A program made the translations under genes and the position numbers. The notes under the pieces were generated by a model, which was not told the origin of the DNA, searched no databases, and saw only the letters and a program-made list of their open reading frames with translations. DNA of 38,314 nucleotides from Candidatus Uhrbacteria bacterium RIFOXYB12_FULL_58_10 (GTDB lineage Bacteria > Patescibacteriota > Patescibacteriia > UBA9934 > GWF2-40-263), in contig CALRGA010000004.1 in NCBI GenBank assembly GCA_943357025.1, positions 1 through 38,314 of the forward strand. The letters are read 5' to 3'. How positions within the stretch are numbered: the stretch's first letter is position 1; each line of letters begins with the position of its first letter. Positions 27,641 to 34,351 of this stretch are shown piece after piece.

Positions 27641-28861
27641 CTAGCGATGCCGGAACACGATCGCGTTCGGCAGCGTTCGGTTCGGCCCGTACTCGTATGC
27701 TCCTTCGAAGTACAGCGCGCTCGTAGCCCCGCCGTCGAGGTTCATCGCGTAGTCGGCGCCGATCGCCTCGTCGAAGATTGACGCGAGGTCGGTCACCGAG
27801 GCGCTGTGGGCGATGACGAGGCAGAAGTTCTTGCCGTCGAAACCGATCCCTCCGCGCGAGCTCTTCGTGGTCTGCGACGCGTTCACGACTTCGCCCGCGA
27901 CAACGTTCTCGCCGCCCTCCACGAGCGACGGATAGTTCGCGATCGCGGATTGTAGCTGCTTGCCCGACACGGACTCGTATGCCGCGACGGACGTTCCAAA
28001 GCTCGGCGTGCGATGGTAGAACCAGAGCGTTCCGTCCTCGTTCGTGGTCAGCATCGGGCCGGTCTGGTAGGGAAGGTCGAACTCGTTGCGCATGATTCCG
28101 GCCGCGGTGTTGTACACCGGCGGATCGAACGATCCGGTCTTGCCGGCGCACGACGCGTAGTCCGCCGGGCAGAAGTACGTGCCGTGGATTCCGATCGTCC
28201 CGCCGTTTTCGGCGACGAAATCCGCGAGAGTCTTCGTCGCGCATCCGTTTTCGCAGTCGCCCGTTTCGGCCGTGTCCGTGACCATCTCGTACGTCTCGCG
28301 CGGAATCGTCACGAGGTCGATGGTGAACGATCCGCGGCTCGTCGTAACGGTCTTCTTGAGATGCGTCGCGTCCGACGAGGAAATTGTCGAGTCGCCCGCG
28401 ACCGGAATCGTCGCCAGGTCCGCGTCCGTGATCCCGAGCCCGAGCGAGCTCATCGCCGCAAGCGCGTCGGCCGGGCGGCCGAGATACGTCCGCTCGAGCG
28501 TCTTCGGATACACGTACCACGCCTCGCCGTGCGACTCGACCTGCAGAAGAATCCGTCCGGACAGCCGCGACCGCATCGACGCGCTTCCCGGCGCCCCGCT
28601 TCCTGCCGCGGGGATCTGCGCCAGGTCCGCGTTCGAGATCCCAAGCCCAAGCGATCGCATGACATTGAACGCGTCGTCGGGCCGTCCGAGCGAATACCTC
28701 GTCAGCGATGCCGAATTCACGTACCATGCCTCGCCGTTCTGCTCGACTTGGAGCAAGATCATCCCGGAAGTCTGCGACGCAAGCGACGTCGAGGCCGAGC
28801 TCGGAAGCGGCAGCGCGAACGAGCAGAGGAGCACGAGCGCGAAAAGGCGTTGGATGCGCAT
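27641..28861 (-). CDS. secreted phosphodiester glycosidase (NAGPA domain) with two LGRP repeats
   Basis: This 406-residue protein has a signal peptide at residues 1-24. Two tandem copies of a 52-residue repeat (about 33-84 and 102-153) share the pattern G.ILLQVE..GEAWYV and then LGRP.DA...M.SLGLGI..ADLA.IP, a module widespread in Patescibacteria surface proteins. Residues about 175-406 form a NAGPA/DUF2233-type domain (GGTIGIHGTYFCPADY; DGTLWFYHR; near the end MNLDGGATSALYFEG and PNAIVF). Such domains cleave GlcNAc-1-phosphodiester-type bonds in envelope polymers. The repeats may bind the cell wall. It probably acts outside the cell on glycans or teichoic-acid-like polymers; the target is inferred. 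Confidence 0.85.
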   Translation of the reverse strand: MRIQRLFALVLLCSFALPLPSSASTSLASQTSGMILLQVEQNGEAWYVNSASLTRYSLGRPDDAFNVMRSLGLGISNADLAQIPAAGSGAPGSASMRSRLSGRILLQVESHGEAWYVYPKTLERTYLGRPADALAAMSSLGLGITDADLATIPVAGDSTISSSDATHLKKTVTTSRGSFTIDLVTIPRETYEMVTDTAETGDCENGCATKTLADFVAENGGTIGIHGTYFCPADYASCAGKTGSFDPPVYNTAAGIMRNEFDLPYQTGPMLTTNEDGTLWFYHRTPSFGTSVAAYESVSGKQLQSAIANYPSLVEGGENVVAGEVVNASQTTKSSRGGIGFDGKNFCLVIAHSASVTDLASIFDEAIGADYAMNLDGGATSALYFEGAYEYGPNRTLPNAIVFRHR

Positions 28862-28887
28862 AGGATATTTGCGTGTGTAAGGGCGGG

Positions 28888-28916
28888 ACGATATCAGAAA
28901 ATAGGCCGTTTGTCAA
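28888..28916 (-). promoter_or_regulatory. promoter of the NAGPA-domain gene
   Basis: TTGACA (28916-28911), 17 bases and TATCGT (28893-28888). The leader is about 20 bases and has no ribosome-binding site. Confidence 0.55.
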
Positions 28917-28994
28917 CGATTATGACAAAAAAAAGCCTCGGGGTGTAAATCGTGGCTGGCCACGAAGCGTCAGATCATCTAGGATGGGAGCGAT

Positions 28995-29657
28995 ATGCCA
29001 AAGCAACGCCTTCGCCGATACGACGTGCTCACCATCTTTCCCGCGATGATTTCCGCGTACGCGCAGGAATCCATCTTGGGGCGCGCTCAGGAGAAGAAGC
29101 TGGTCTCGATCGTGGGGCACGACCTGCGCGACTGGGCGGAGGACAAGCATCGGCGGGTGGACGACACTCCGTATGGAGGTGGTCCGGGGATGGTGATGAA
29201 GGTGGACGTGTTCGACAAGGCAGTTAAAAAGGTCAAAGGGAAAAGGTCCAAGGTCAAAGTGATCGTGACTTCTGCTTCTGGAAAGAAGTTCACGCAGAAG
29301 GACGCGGTTCGCCTTGCGGAGTTCGACCTCATCTTTTTGTGCGGCCGCTACGAGGGAATCGACGCGCGGGTCGAGGAGCACATTGCGGACGAGGCGTTCT
29401 CGGTGGGGGATTATGTCCTTACGGGAGGCGAGCTGCCGGCGCTGACGATGATCGACGCGGTGGCGCGCAACGTGCCGGGCGTGCTCGGCGCCAAGGAGTC
29501 GCTCGCGGAGGAATCGCACACGGAGGAAGGGGTTCTCGAGCATCCGCAGTATACGAAGCCGGCGGTTTACAAGAAGTGGGCGGTGCCGGAGGTGCTGATG
29601 GGCGGGGATCACAAAAAAATCGCGGAGTGGAGAAAAAAAATGTCACGGAAGGCGTAA
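28995..29657 (+). CDS. trmD: tRNA (guanine37-N1)-methyltransferase TrmD
   Basis: TrmD methylates G37 next to the anticodon and prevents +1 frameshifting. The 220-residue protein shows the trefoil-knot SAM site (LCGRYEGIDARV; SVGDYVLTGGELPALTMIDA), the catalytic-loop DDTPYGGGPGM and HPQYTKP. The loop at 77-88 is replaced by a lysine-rich stretch (KKVKGKRSKVKV) encoded by AAGGTC-type repeats. A TAGGAT box ends nine bases before the ATG, and GGGAG lies five bases before it. It stands alone and ends in a terminator; rpsP is 1.4 kb away on the other strand rather than in the usual operon. Confidence 0.96.
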   Translation: MPKQRLRRYDVLTIFPAMISAYAQESILGRAQEKKLVSIVGHDLRDWAEDKHRRVDDTPYGGGPGMVMKVDVFDKAVKKVKGKRSKVKVIVTSASGKKFTQKDAVRLAEFDLIFLCGRYEGIDARVEEHIADEAFSVGDYVLTGGELPALTMIDAVARNVPGVLGAKESLAEESHTEEGVLEHPQYTKPAVYKKWAVPEVLMGGDHKKIAEWRKKMSRKA

Positions 29658-29676
29658 CGGGGCCAGGCCCCGTTTT
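29658..29676 (+). terminator. trmD terminator
   Basis: CGGGGCC-A-GGCCCCG followed by TTTT; the hairpin begins at the trmD stop codon. Confidence 0.75.
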
Positions 29677-29682
29677 GCGTCG

Positions 29683-29710
29683 AAGAAAACGACCCGACGA
29701 GCGTCGGGTC
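29683..29710 (-). terminator. minus-strand terminator hairpin
   Basis: GACCCGAC/GTCGGGTC followed by GTTTTCTTC on the minus strand. It is a second stop after the 113-residue gene. It could also end a small RNA or a 14-codon frame starting at 29775 (MDNEPRLSKIQAAL) with a GGAGAG site. Confidence 0.6.
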
Positions 29711-29833
29711 GAGATGGCCGTCAAGGCGAGTCACAGCGCCGCCTGGATCTTGCTGAGACGCGGTTCGTTGTCCATGATTCTCTCCGAGCCAGAGAGTGCC
29801 AAGACGCGGGCAGACTGTCAATGCTGGCACGAA

Positions 29834-29870
29834 GAAAAAGACCCAGGACGACCGTGGTCGTCGAAGGGTC
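29834..29870 (-). terminator. terminator of the 113-residue gene
   Basis: GACGACC/GGTCGTC inside GACCC/GGGTC is followed by TTTTTCTTC on the minus strand, overlapping the stop codon. Confidence 0.8.
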
Positions 29871-30210
29871 AGGAGGCGACGTCCGGCGCGTCGCGCGGCG
29901 GCTCGTCGTAGTCTGATTCGGCAGGGAGGAGCTCGACCTCCCAGGTTTTCCACGCGTCGACCTTGCGGCCGTGTCGCGCGATCCACTGGACCGCGTGCTG
30001 GACGCGCTGCGGCCGCGGCAGCCCGGGATAGGCAGAGCGGAGATGCTCGCAAAGGGCAAATGTTGGCCGCGTCCCAGGCATGAGTACGGACGGCCGCTCG
30101 TTCGTTTCGACGAAATGATCGATCGCGTCGGCGTCGTGCAACGAGAGGCTGACGTACGCGATTTGCTGGGAAGGGGAAAGTCGGTATCGGACCAAGCGTT
30201 CTTCGTTCAT
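29869..30210 (-). CDS. hypothetical protein, 113 residues
   Basis: AAAGGA lies just before the ATG at 30210, and third-position GC is high in this frame only. The protein is soluble, with a helix-rich core (DADAIDHFVETNERPSVLMP; VQHAVQWIARHGRKVDAWKT) and an acidic, proline-containing tail. No motif is recognised. It is transcribed divergently from the SprT-like gene, with about 90 bases between them. Confidence 0.65.
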   Translation of the reverse strand: MNEERLVRYRLSPSQQIAYVSLSLHDADAIDHFVETNERPSVLMPGTRPTFALCEHLRSAYPGLPRPQRVQHAVQWIARHGRKVDAWKTWEVELLPAESDYDEPPRDAPDVAS

Positions 30211-30284
30211 AAGAGATCCTTTGGCGACGGGGATGATAGCACGGCTCGGCGATTCGTCAATGCGCGACGAGTCGGGTACGGCCT

Positions 30285-30292
30285 GCTACACT
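30285..30292 (+). promoter_or_regulatory. extended -10 of the SprT-like gene
   Basis: TGCTACACT (hexamer at 30287-30292) ends nine bases before the ATG at 30302, predicting a nearly leaderless mRNA. Confidence 0.45.
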
Positions 30293-30301
30293 GTCCACGA
30301 T

Positions 30302-31036
30302 ATGACCGACGCCCACCACCTCCCGAACGTCTTCTCGTCGATCGTCGCGACCGCATGTCGCGTCGTTCCCGGCCTTTCGCACGTCGACCCGTCCAAGATC
30401 CTCGTCTGCGTCCGCAAGCTCCCGCCGACGCGGCTCGGGGAGACGCTTGGGTTGCGGCAGGCGAAGGCTCGGCGGGGGCACGATTCCGTCTTTTCGACGA
30501 TGGTCGTGGGCGGGCGGGAAATCCTGTACGTGATCACGTTCAACGTCTCGCTCGTCTCGACGTCGGCTCCGGCCCGCCAGGCGCTTGAGACGGTGATGCA
30601 CGAGCTGTGGCATATCGCCGAGGAGTGCGACGGGACGATCCGGCCGGTCCGGCACGGAAAGGGATTCAACGCGGCCGTCGCGGACCTGCATGACGCGTAC
30701 GTCTCAATCGGCGGACGGCTCGTTCCGACGTTCGACGATCACGCGCGCGTCCGGCTTCGGCATCTCCGTGGAAAGGGAAGGCCGGGAGTTCTGTCCGTCC
30801 GCCGCGGACTGTCACTTGTCTTGGCGCTTCCGAAGGCGTGGAAGGGCGAGTGGACCGAGGAGGACGTCCGCGAGCGGACGACGACCTTGTCGAAGATCCT
30901 CCCGGCGACGTTTCTCTACGCTTGCCCCGCGGGTCACTCGGTGACCCGGTATCGCGTTCTGAAGAAGCCGAGCTCGTGCGCCGTCTGCTCGCCGACGTTC
31001 GACCGGCGGTTCCTTCTCAAACGAAAAACCGCCTAA
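30302..31036 (+). CDS. SprT-like zinc metallopeptidase
   Basis: This 244-residue protein has H100-E-L-W-H104 (ALETVMHELWHIAEECDG) and a third histidine in VRHGKGFNAAV, matching the SprT/Spartan layout HExxH...HG..F. The C-terminus carries a probable zinc ribbon (YACPAGHS...SCAVC), as SprT proteins do. SprT-like enzymes are implicated in removing DNA-protein crosslinks, but a role here is inference. A start at 30221 would extend it by 27 residues upstream of the promoter, so 30302 is preferred. It ends against rpsP with a shared bidirectional terminator; the stops overlap by four bases. Confidence 0.75.
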   Translation: MTDAHHLPNVFSSIVATACRVVPGLSHVDPSKILVCVRKLPPTRLGETLGLRQAKARRGHDSVFSTMVVGGREILYVITFNVSLVSTSAPARQALETVMHELWHIAEECDGTIRPVRHGKGFNAAVADLHDAYVSIGGRLVPTFDDHARVRLRHLRGKGRPGVLSVRRGLSLVLALPKAWKGEWTEEDVRERTTTLSKILPATFLYACPAGHSVTRYRVLKKPSSCAVCSPTFDRRFLLKRKTA

Positions 31037-31045
31037 GCGGCGGTT
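31024..31045. terminator. bidirectional terminator between convergent genes
   Basis: AACCGCC-TAAGC-GGCGGTT contains both stop codons. The strong T run is on the minus (rpsP) side. Confidence 0.8.
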
Positions 31046-31356
31046 TCCGTTGCTTTCGCCTTTTCGGCGGCGATGGTCTTCTGGCGGGTCGAGGTCAAGT
31101 GCGTCACGTTGCGCTTCTTGCCGTCCACGATCTTCTGGTCGACCAGGATGTTCCAGACCGACTCGGAAGGCTGGGCGCCCTTGCTGATCCAGTATTGGAT
31201 GCGCTCGGCGTTCAGCGTGGTTTCCTTGGTGCGCGGGTTGCGGTGGCCGAGAATTTCCAAGGACTTGCCCCACGGGTCCTTCTGCTTGTCCATGATGACC
31301 ACGCGGTACATGGGCTGCTTCTTTTTTCCGACGCGGGTGAGACGAATTGACAGCAT
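31033..31356 (-). CDS. rpsP: ribosomal protein S16
   Basis: This 107-residue small-subunit protein opens with the family signature MLSIRLTRVGKKKQPMYRVV and continues with WISKGAQPSESVWNIL. S16 binds 16S rRNA early in 30S assembly. The C-terminal tail (residues 85-107) is a basic/alanine-rich extension. It is transcribed alone from a near-consensus promoter, unlinked from trmD and khpA, which accompany it in many bacteria. Confidence 0.97.
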   Translation of the reverse strand: MLSIRLTRVGKKKQPMYRVVIMDKQKDPWGKSLEILGHRNPRTKETTLNAERIQYWISKGAQPSESVWNILVDQKIVDGKKRNVTHLTSTRQKTIAAEKAKATETAA

Positions 31357-31395
31357 AGGTTTGGTTCAAACATGAGCGTGTTGAACGGTGCCGGA

Positions 31396-31436
31396 ATCAT
31401 AGCGGAAGGGCAGGAATGTGTCAATTGTGCTATCAT
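31396..31436. promoter_or_regulatory. divergent promoters of rpsP and the MgtE-type gene
   Basis: On the minus strand TTGACA (31424-31419), 17 bases and TATGAT (31401-31396) serve rpsP. On the plus strand the extended -10 TGCTATCAT (hexamer at 31431-31436) ends 10 bases before the transporter ATG. The two elements are only a few bases apart. Confidence 0.65.
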
Positions 31437-31446
31437 TTGAAGCACT

Positions 31447-32643
31447 ATGACCACAGATGCCATTCGTGATCTTCCCGTCGGCCGCCAGGGCCAGGAGCTG
31501 CTGAAACTGTCCGACCGCGATGGCGGCGCCGTCCTTCGAAGGCTGAGGGACGAGGAAGTTCTCCAGCTCCTGAAGTACGTGGATCCCGACGAGGCGTCGG
31601 AAATTTTGAAGTTCGCCTCGCCGCGAAGGCGCAAGGTTCTCGTTCGCAGCCTGTCCGAGGAGATCAAGGGAAAGGTCGAGCGCCTCCTTTCGTTCCATCC
31701 GCACGAGGCCGCCGGCATGATGGACCTCAACTACATCCAGGTTCCGAAGGGCGCCACCTACGCGCACGTGGCCGACGACCTGACCAAGCACGAGAACATG
31801 ACCGGAAAGTTTCCGGTAATCCTCGCCGTGGAGGACGGCCTGCTCGCGGGGGAGCTGCACGGCCACGAGCTCGTGATGCACAAGCCGAGCGACAGGATCG
31901 CGGACGGCCTGAAGCCCGTCGCGACGGCGCGGTTCGACCTTCCCGAGCGTGACGTCGTCCGCATGTTCAAAGCCCATCCGCACACCCGCATCGTAGTGCT
32001 CGACGCCGACGAGGCGATCATGGGCGTCGTGTTCACGGACGACGTTTTGCGCGTGATGCGCGCCCAGCAGACACAGTCGCTGTACGACTTCGCCGGCGTG
32101 AAGCAGGAGGAAAACGTCCATGACACGGCGTTCTTGAAGGTGAGGTCGCGCGCCGTCTGGCTGGTGATCAACCTTGCGACGGCATTCCTCGCCGCGTCCG
32201 TCGTCGGCATGTTCTCGGAAACGATCGAGAAGACCGTCGTGCTCGCGGCGTTCATGCCGATCGTGGCGGGAATGGGAGGAAACGCAGCCACGCAGACGAT
32301 GGCCGTGATGGTCCGCGGGCTGGCCATGAAGGAAGTGGAGCTTGCGAGCGGCCTGCGCGTGGTCTTGAACGAGATCGGCGCGGGGTTCGTGAACGGGGCG
32401 ATCAACGGAATCATTGTCGCCCTCATCGCGACCGTGTTCAACCAGAACCCGATGCTCGGCCTCGTGACGGGAATCGCCATGGTGTTCAACCTCATGGTCG
32501 CCGGCGCCGCGGGTGCCACGATCCCGATGATCATGCAGAAGCTCGGCAAGGACCCTGCCACGAGCGCGACGATCTTCATCACCACGTGCACGGACGTCCT
32601 CGGGTTCTTTGTTTTCCTCGGGTTGGCGAGCATTCTGCTGTAG
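31447..32643 (+). CDS. mgtE: MgtE-type magnesium transporter
   Basis: MgtE channels carry Mg2+ across the membrane and are gated by cytoplasmic Mg2+ sensing. The 398-residue protein has a shortened MgtE_N helical domain (about 15-95, ending in PHEAAGMMDLNYIQV), a CBS pair (about 100-220) and a five-helix pore domain (about 238-398). The pore domain includes the signature PIVAGMGGNAATQTMAVMVR and GATIPMIMQKLGKDPATSAT. It is about 50 residues shorter than T. thermophilus MgtE, mostly in the N domain. The mRNA should be nearly leaderless. Two small genes of unknown role follow. Confidence 0.93.
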   Translation: MTTDAIRDLPVGRQGQELLKLSDRDGGAVLRRLRDEEVLQLLKYVDPDEASEILKFASPRRRKVLVRSLSEEIKGKVERLLSFHPHEAAGMMDLNYIQVPKGATYAHVADDLTKHENMTGKFPVILAVEDGLLAGELHGHELVMHKPSDRIADGLKPVATARFDLPERDVVRMFKAHPHTRIVVLDADEAIMGVVFTDDVLRVMRAQQTQSLYDFAGVKQEENVHDTAFLKVRSRAVWLVINLATAFLAASVVGMFSETIEKTVVLAAFMPIVAGMGGNAATQTMAVMVRGLAMKEVELASGLRVVLNEIGAGFVNGAINGIIVALIATVFNQNPMLGLVTGIAMVFNLMVAGAAGATIPMIMQKLGKDPATSATIFITTCTDVLGFFVFLGLASILL

Positions 32644-32661
32644 TCATCTTAATGAATTCCT

Positions 32662-33399
32662 ATGTCGAAGCACGATCAACCGTTACCGGATGAAATCAGG
32701 GAGGAGGTACCGAAGGAATCCAAGGACAACTTTAAGCCGTATAAAGGATGGACGTCGTCGACAAGCGTCGAGGAAATGAGCGCGACGGAAAGAAAGGCGT
32801 TTCGGATGCTTCCCAAGGGCGAGCAGCTTGCGTATCAGGCGAAGATTGACGCGGAGAACGCGGCGGCAACGGCGTATATGCAGGCGGAAATAGACGCTCG
32901 AAGGCTTACTCACGCTTTTGTCGAAAGCGACGTATCGCGAACCCTTCGGGAACTTTCGGAAAACATCGCCGCCGACGAGCGATTGGAGATGCGGCTGGCC
33001 GCGGAAAGGCTGGCGTTGGGAGAACAGCGGGAGTTCCTGATCCGCACGCTCAATGAGCTGTCCGTGATCCTCAAGGATGTCGCCAGAGAGGAGGATCTCG
33101 ACTCCATTCCAGGATGGGGCATTGCCGCCTTTGAGCTTCTTCCGTACGTGAGCATGGCATCCGCGTTCTTTGGTAAGGAAATTGCCACGAGGCGCGATCC
33201 GGGGACCGGAGAGGTCACGGGGCTCCGCCTCAAGGACCTGACCTCCGCCGAACGGGCGATCCACGCGACGATTGGCGAGATGGCATTCTCGAAGAAGATC
33301 ACGATGACGATCATGAAGGTCGTAAAAAAGGTTCTGGCGCGGTCCTTCAAGAGCTCCGTCGGACACGTGGCAGGAACCGTGAAAAAAGCGCTGACATAA
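32662..33399 (+). CDS. unknown protein with a pretoxin-TG-like segment
   Basis: This 245-residue protein has a charged N-terminus, a long helical/coiled-coil stretch (about 60-145) and a hydrophobic segment at 149-172 (SIPGWGIAAFELLPYVSMAS). The following GTGEVTGLRL...LTSAERAI (181-200) resembles the pretoxin TG domain found in polymorphic toxins (IPG.G...TG...L...ERA). The C-terminal 40 residues are basic with a possible amphipathic helix. No signal peptide is visible. It lies 18 bases after the MgtE-type gene and four bases before a small gene, so the three may form one unit. Toxin function is speculative. Confidence 0.6.
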   Translation: MSKHDQPLPDEIREEVPKESKDNFKPYKGWTSSTSVEEMSATERKAFRMLPKGEQLAYQAKIDAENAAATAYMQAEIDARRLTHAFVESDVSRTLRELSENIAADERLEMRLAAERLALGEQREFLIRTLNELSVILKDVAREEDLDSIPGWGIAAFELLPYVSMASAFFGKEIATRRDPGTGEVTGLRLKDLTSAERAIHATIGEMAFSKKITMTIMKVVKKVLARSFKSSVGHVAGTVKKALT

Positions 33400-33403
33400 T
33401 CAT

Positions 33404-33640
33404 ATGATCGATCTTAAAAAGATGGCAGCCATCCTCGCGGTCGCTCCGATATCGGACGACATGCGCAGGGGATACGTCAAGCTGATCCCGCAGCTCCCGG
33501 AAAAGTACGCCGAGCAACTTATGACGCTCCTTGAAAAGCATGTGCGCGACATGAAACACGTGGAGACGGAAGGAAAGAAGCTCGTCGCGAAGGTATTGGA
33601 CGGAAGGAAAATCGCGGCGGTAAAGAAGAAGATCAAATAA
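33404..33640 (+). CDS. small helical basic protein, unknown
   Basis: This 78-residue helical protein (MIDLKKMAAILAVAPISDDM, then PEKYAEQLMTLLEKHVRDMK) ends in a lysine-rich tail. It starts four bases after the previous stop and has no ribosome-binding site, so translational coupling is likely. It could be a partner of the preceding protein. No family is recognised. Confidence 0.6.
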   Translation: MIDLKKMAAILAVAPISDDMRRGYVKLIPQLPEKYAEQLMTLLEKHVRDMKHVETEGKKLVAKVLDGRKIAAVKKKIK

Positions 33641-33642
33641 AG

Positions 33643-33665
33643 AAAAAATCCGACGGAACGTCGGA
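33643..33665 (-). terminator. terminator of the two-helix membrane protein gene
   Basis: TCCGACG-TTC-CGTCGGA is followed by TTTTTTCTTT on the minus strand. Confidence 0.8.
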
Positions 33666-33668
33666 CAG

Positions 33669-34253
33669 TCAGGAGTTCTGGAGCGTGCGCTCCAGGGGAA
33701 TGGAACGGTTCCAGGCGAGCCGCTCGATGGGGCGGCGACAGAGGACGGAGTGCTGCATTGCGAACGACTTTACGAACGCGGCCCAGGGGACATGCGCGTC
33801 CATGAGCGGAGATTGGTGCTTCGCGAGCGAGGCCACCACGTCGGCGATGACGATCGGGTCGGTGTCGCGGAGGAAGTCCCGCATCTCGTTCTCCGTGACG
33901 TCAAGCCTGCTCGCGTGGGCAAAGAAGAGGCGGACGATCTCGACGCGGATCCGCTGCGCGTCGGAGCCCTCCGTCGGGTGGTGCGCAATCGACGCGGCGA
34001 GTTCCTGCGCGAAGCGGATGTGGTCGGCAAGGACGCGCCGGCCCTCCGCGCGCGTCTCGTTCGTTCGCGCGTTCGAACGGTCCGCGATGACTGCGAGCAG
34101 CGCCGCCAGCATCGCGAGGAACGCGGCGTCGACGAGGAAGACGGCGGACGGGGAAATCCCATCGAACGGCAAACAGAGAAGGTTGGAAAGGACGATCGCG
34201 CCGACCGCCCGGAATGCGATCGTGCGGGCGAACGTCGTCGGTTCGGATTGCAT
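33669..34253 (-). CDS. two-helix membrane protein, unknown
   Basis: The start at 34253 has GGAG five bases upstream; a GTG at 34271 would add six residues. The 194-residue protein has two adjacent hydrophobic helices in the first 55 residues (AFRAVGAIVLSNLLCLPF; AVFLVDAAFLAMLAALLAVI). A helical cytoplasmic domain follows (LADHIRFAQELAASIAHHPT; RIRVEIVRLFFAHASRLDVT). The layout is like a small membrane-tethered helical adaptor; no family is recognised. It is convergent with the preceding small gene and lies downstream of smc on the same strand, separated by a terminator. Confidence 0.65.
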   Translation of the reverse strand: MQSEPTTFARTIAFRAVGAIVLSNLLCLPFDGISPSAVFLVDAAFLAMLAALLAVIADRSNARTNETRAEGRRVLADHIRFAQELAASIAHHPTEGSDAQRIRVEIVRLFFAHASRLDVTENEMRDFLRDTDPIVIADVVASLAKHQSPLMDAHVPWAAFVKSFAMQHSVLCRRPIERLAWNRSIPLERTLQNS

Positions 34254-34311
34254 ACGCGCTCCGTAAGCCACGCAATGGTATTCCTACCGGAGAGCACGGT
34301 CAAGAAAAAAT

Positions 34312-34349
34312 CAAAAGCGACCCGACCTTTCGTCGAGTCGCCCTTTTTT
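34312..34349. terminator. bidirectional terminator after smc
   Basis: GCGACCCGACC/GTCGAGTCGC with a TTTC loop (two mispairs) has T-rich flanks on both strands. Confidence 0.75.
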
Positions 34350-34351
34350 AT

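Noticed and set aside
31471-31494. LPVGRQGQ in the MgtE-type protein as a possible in-frame inserted repeat
   Set aside because: The DNA is not palindromic and no second copy is in the window; ordinary protein sequence is as likely.
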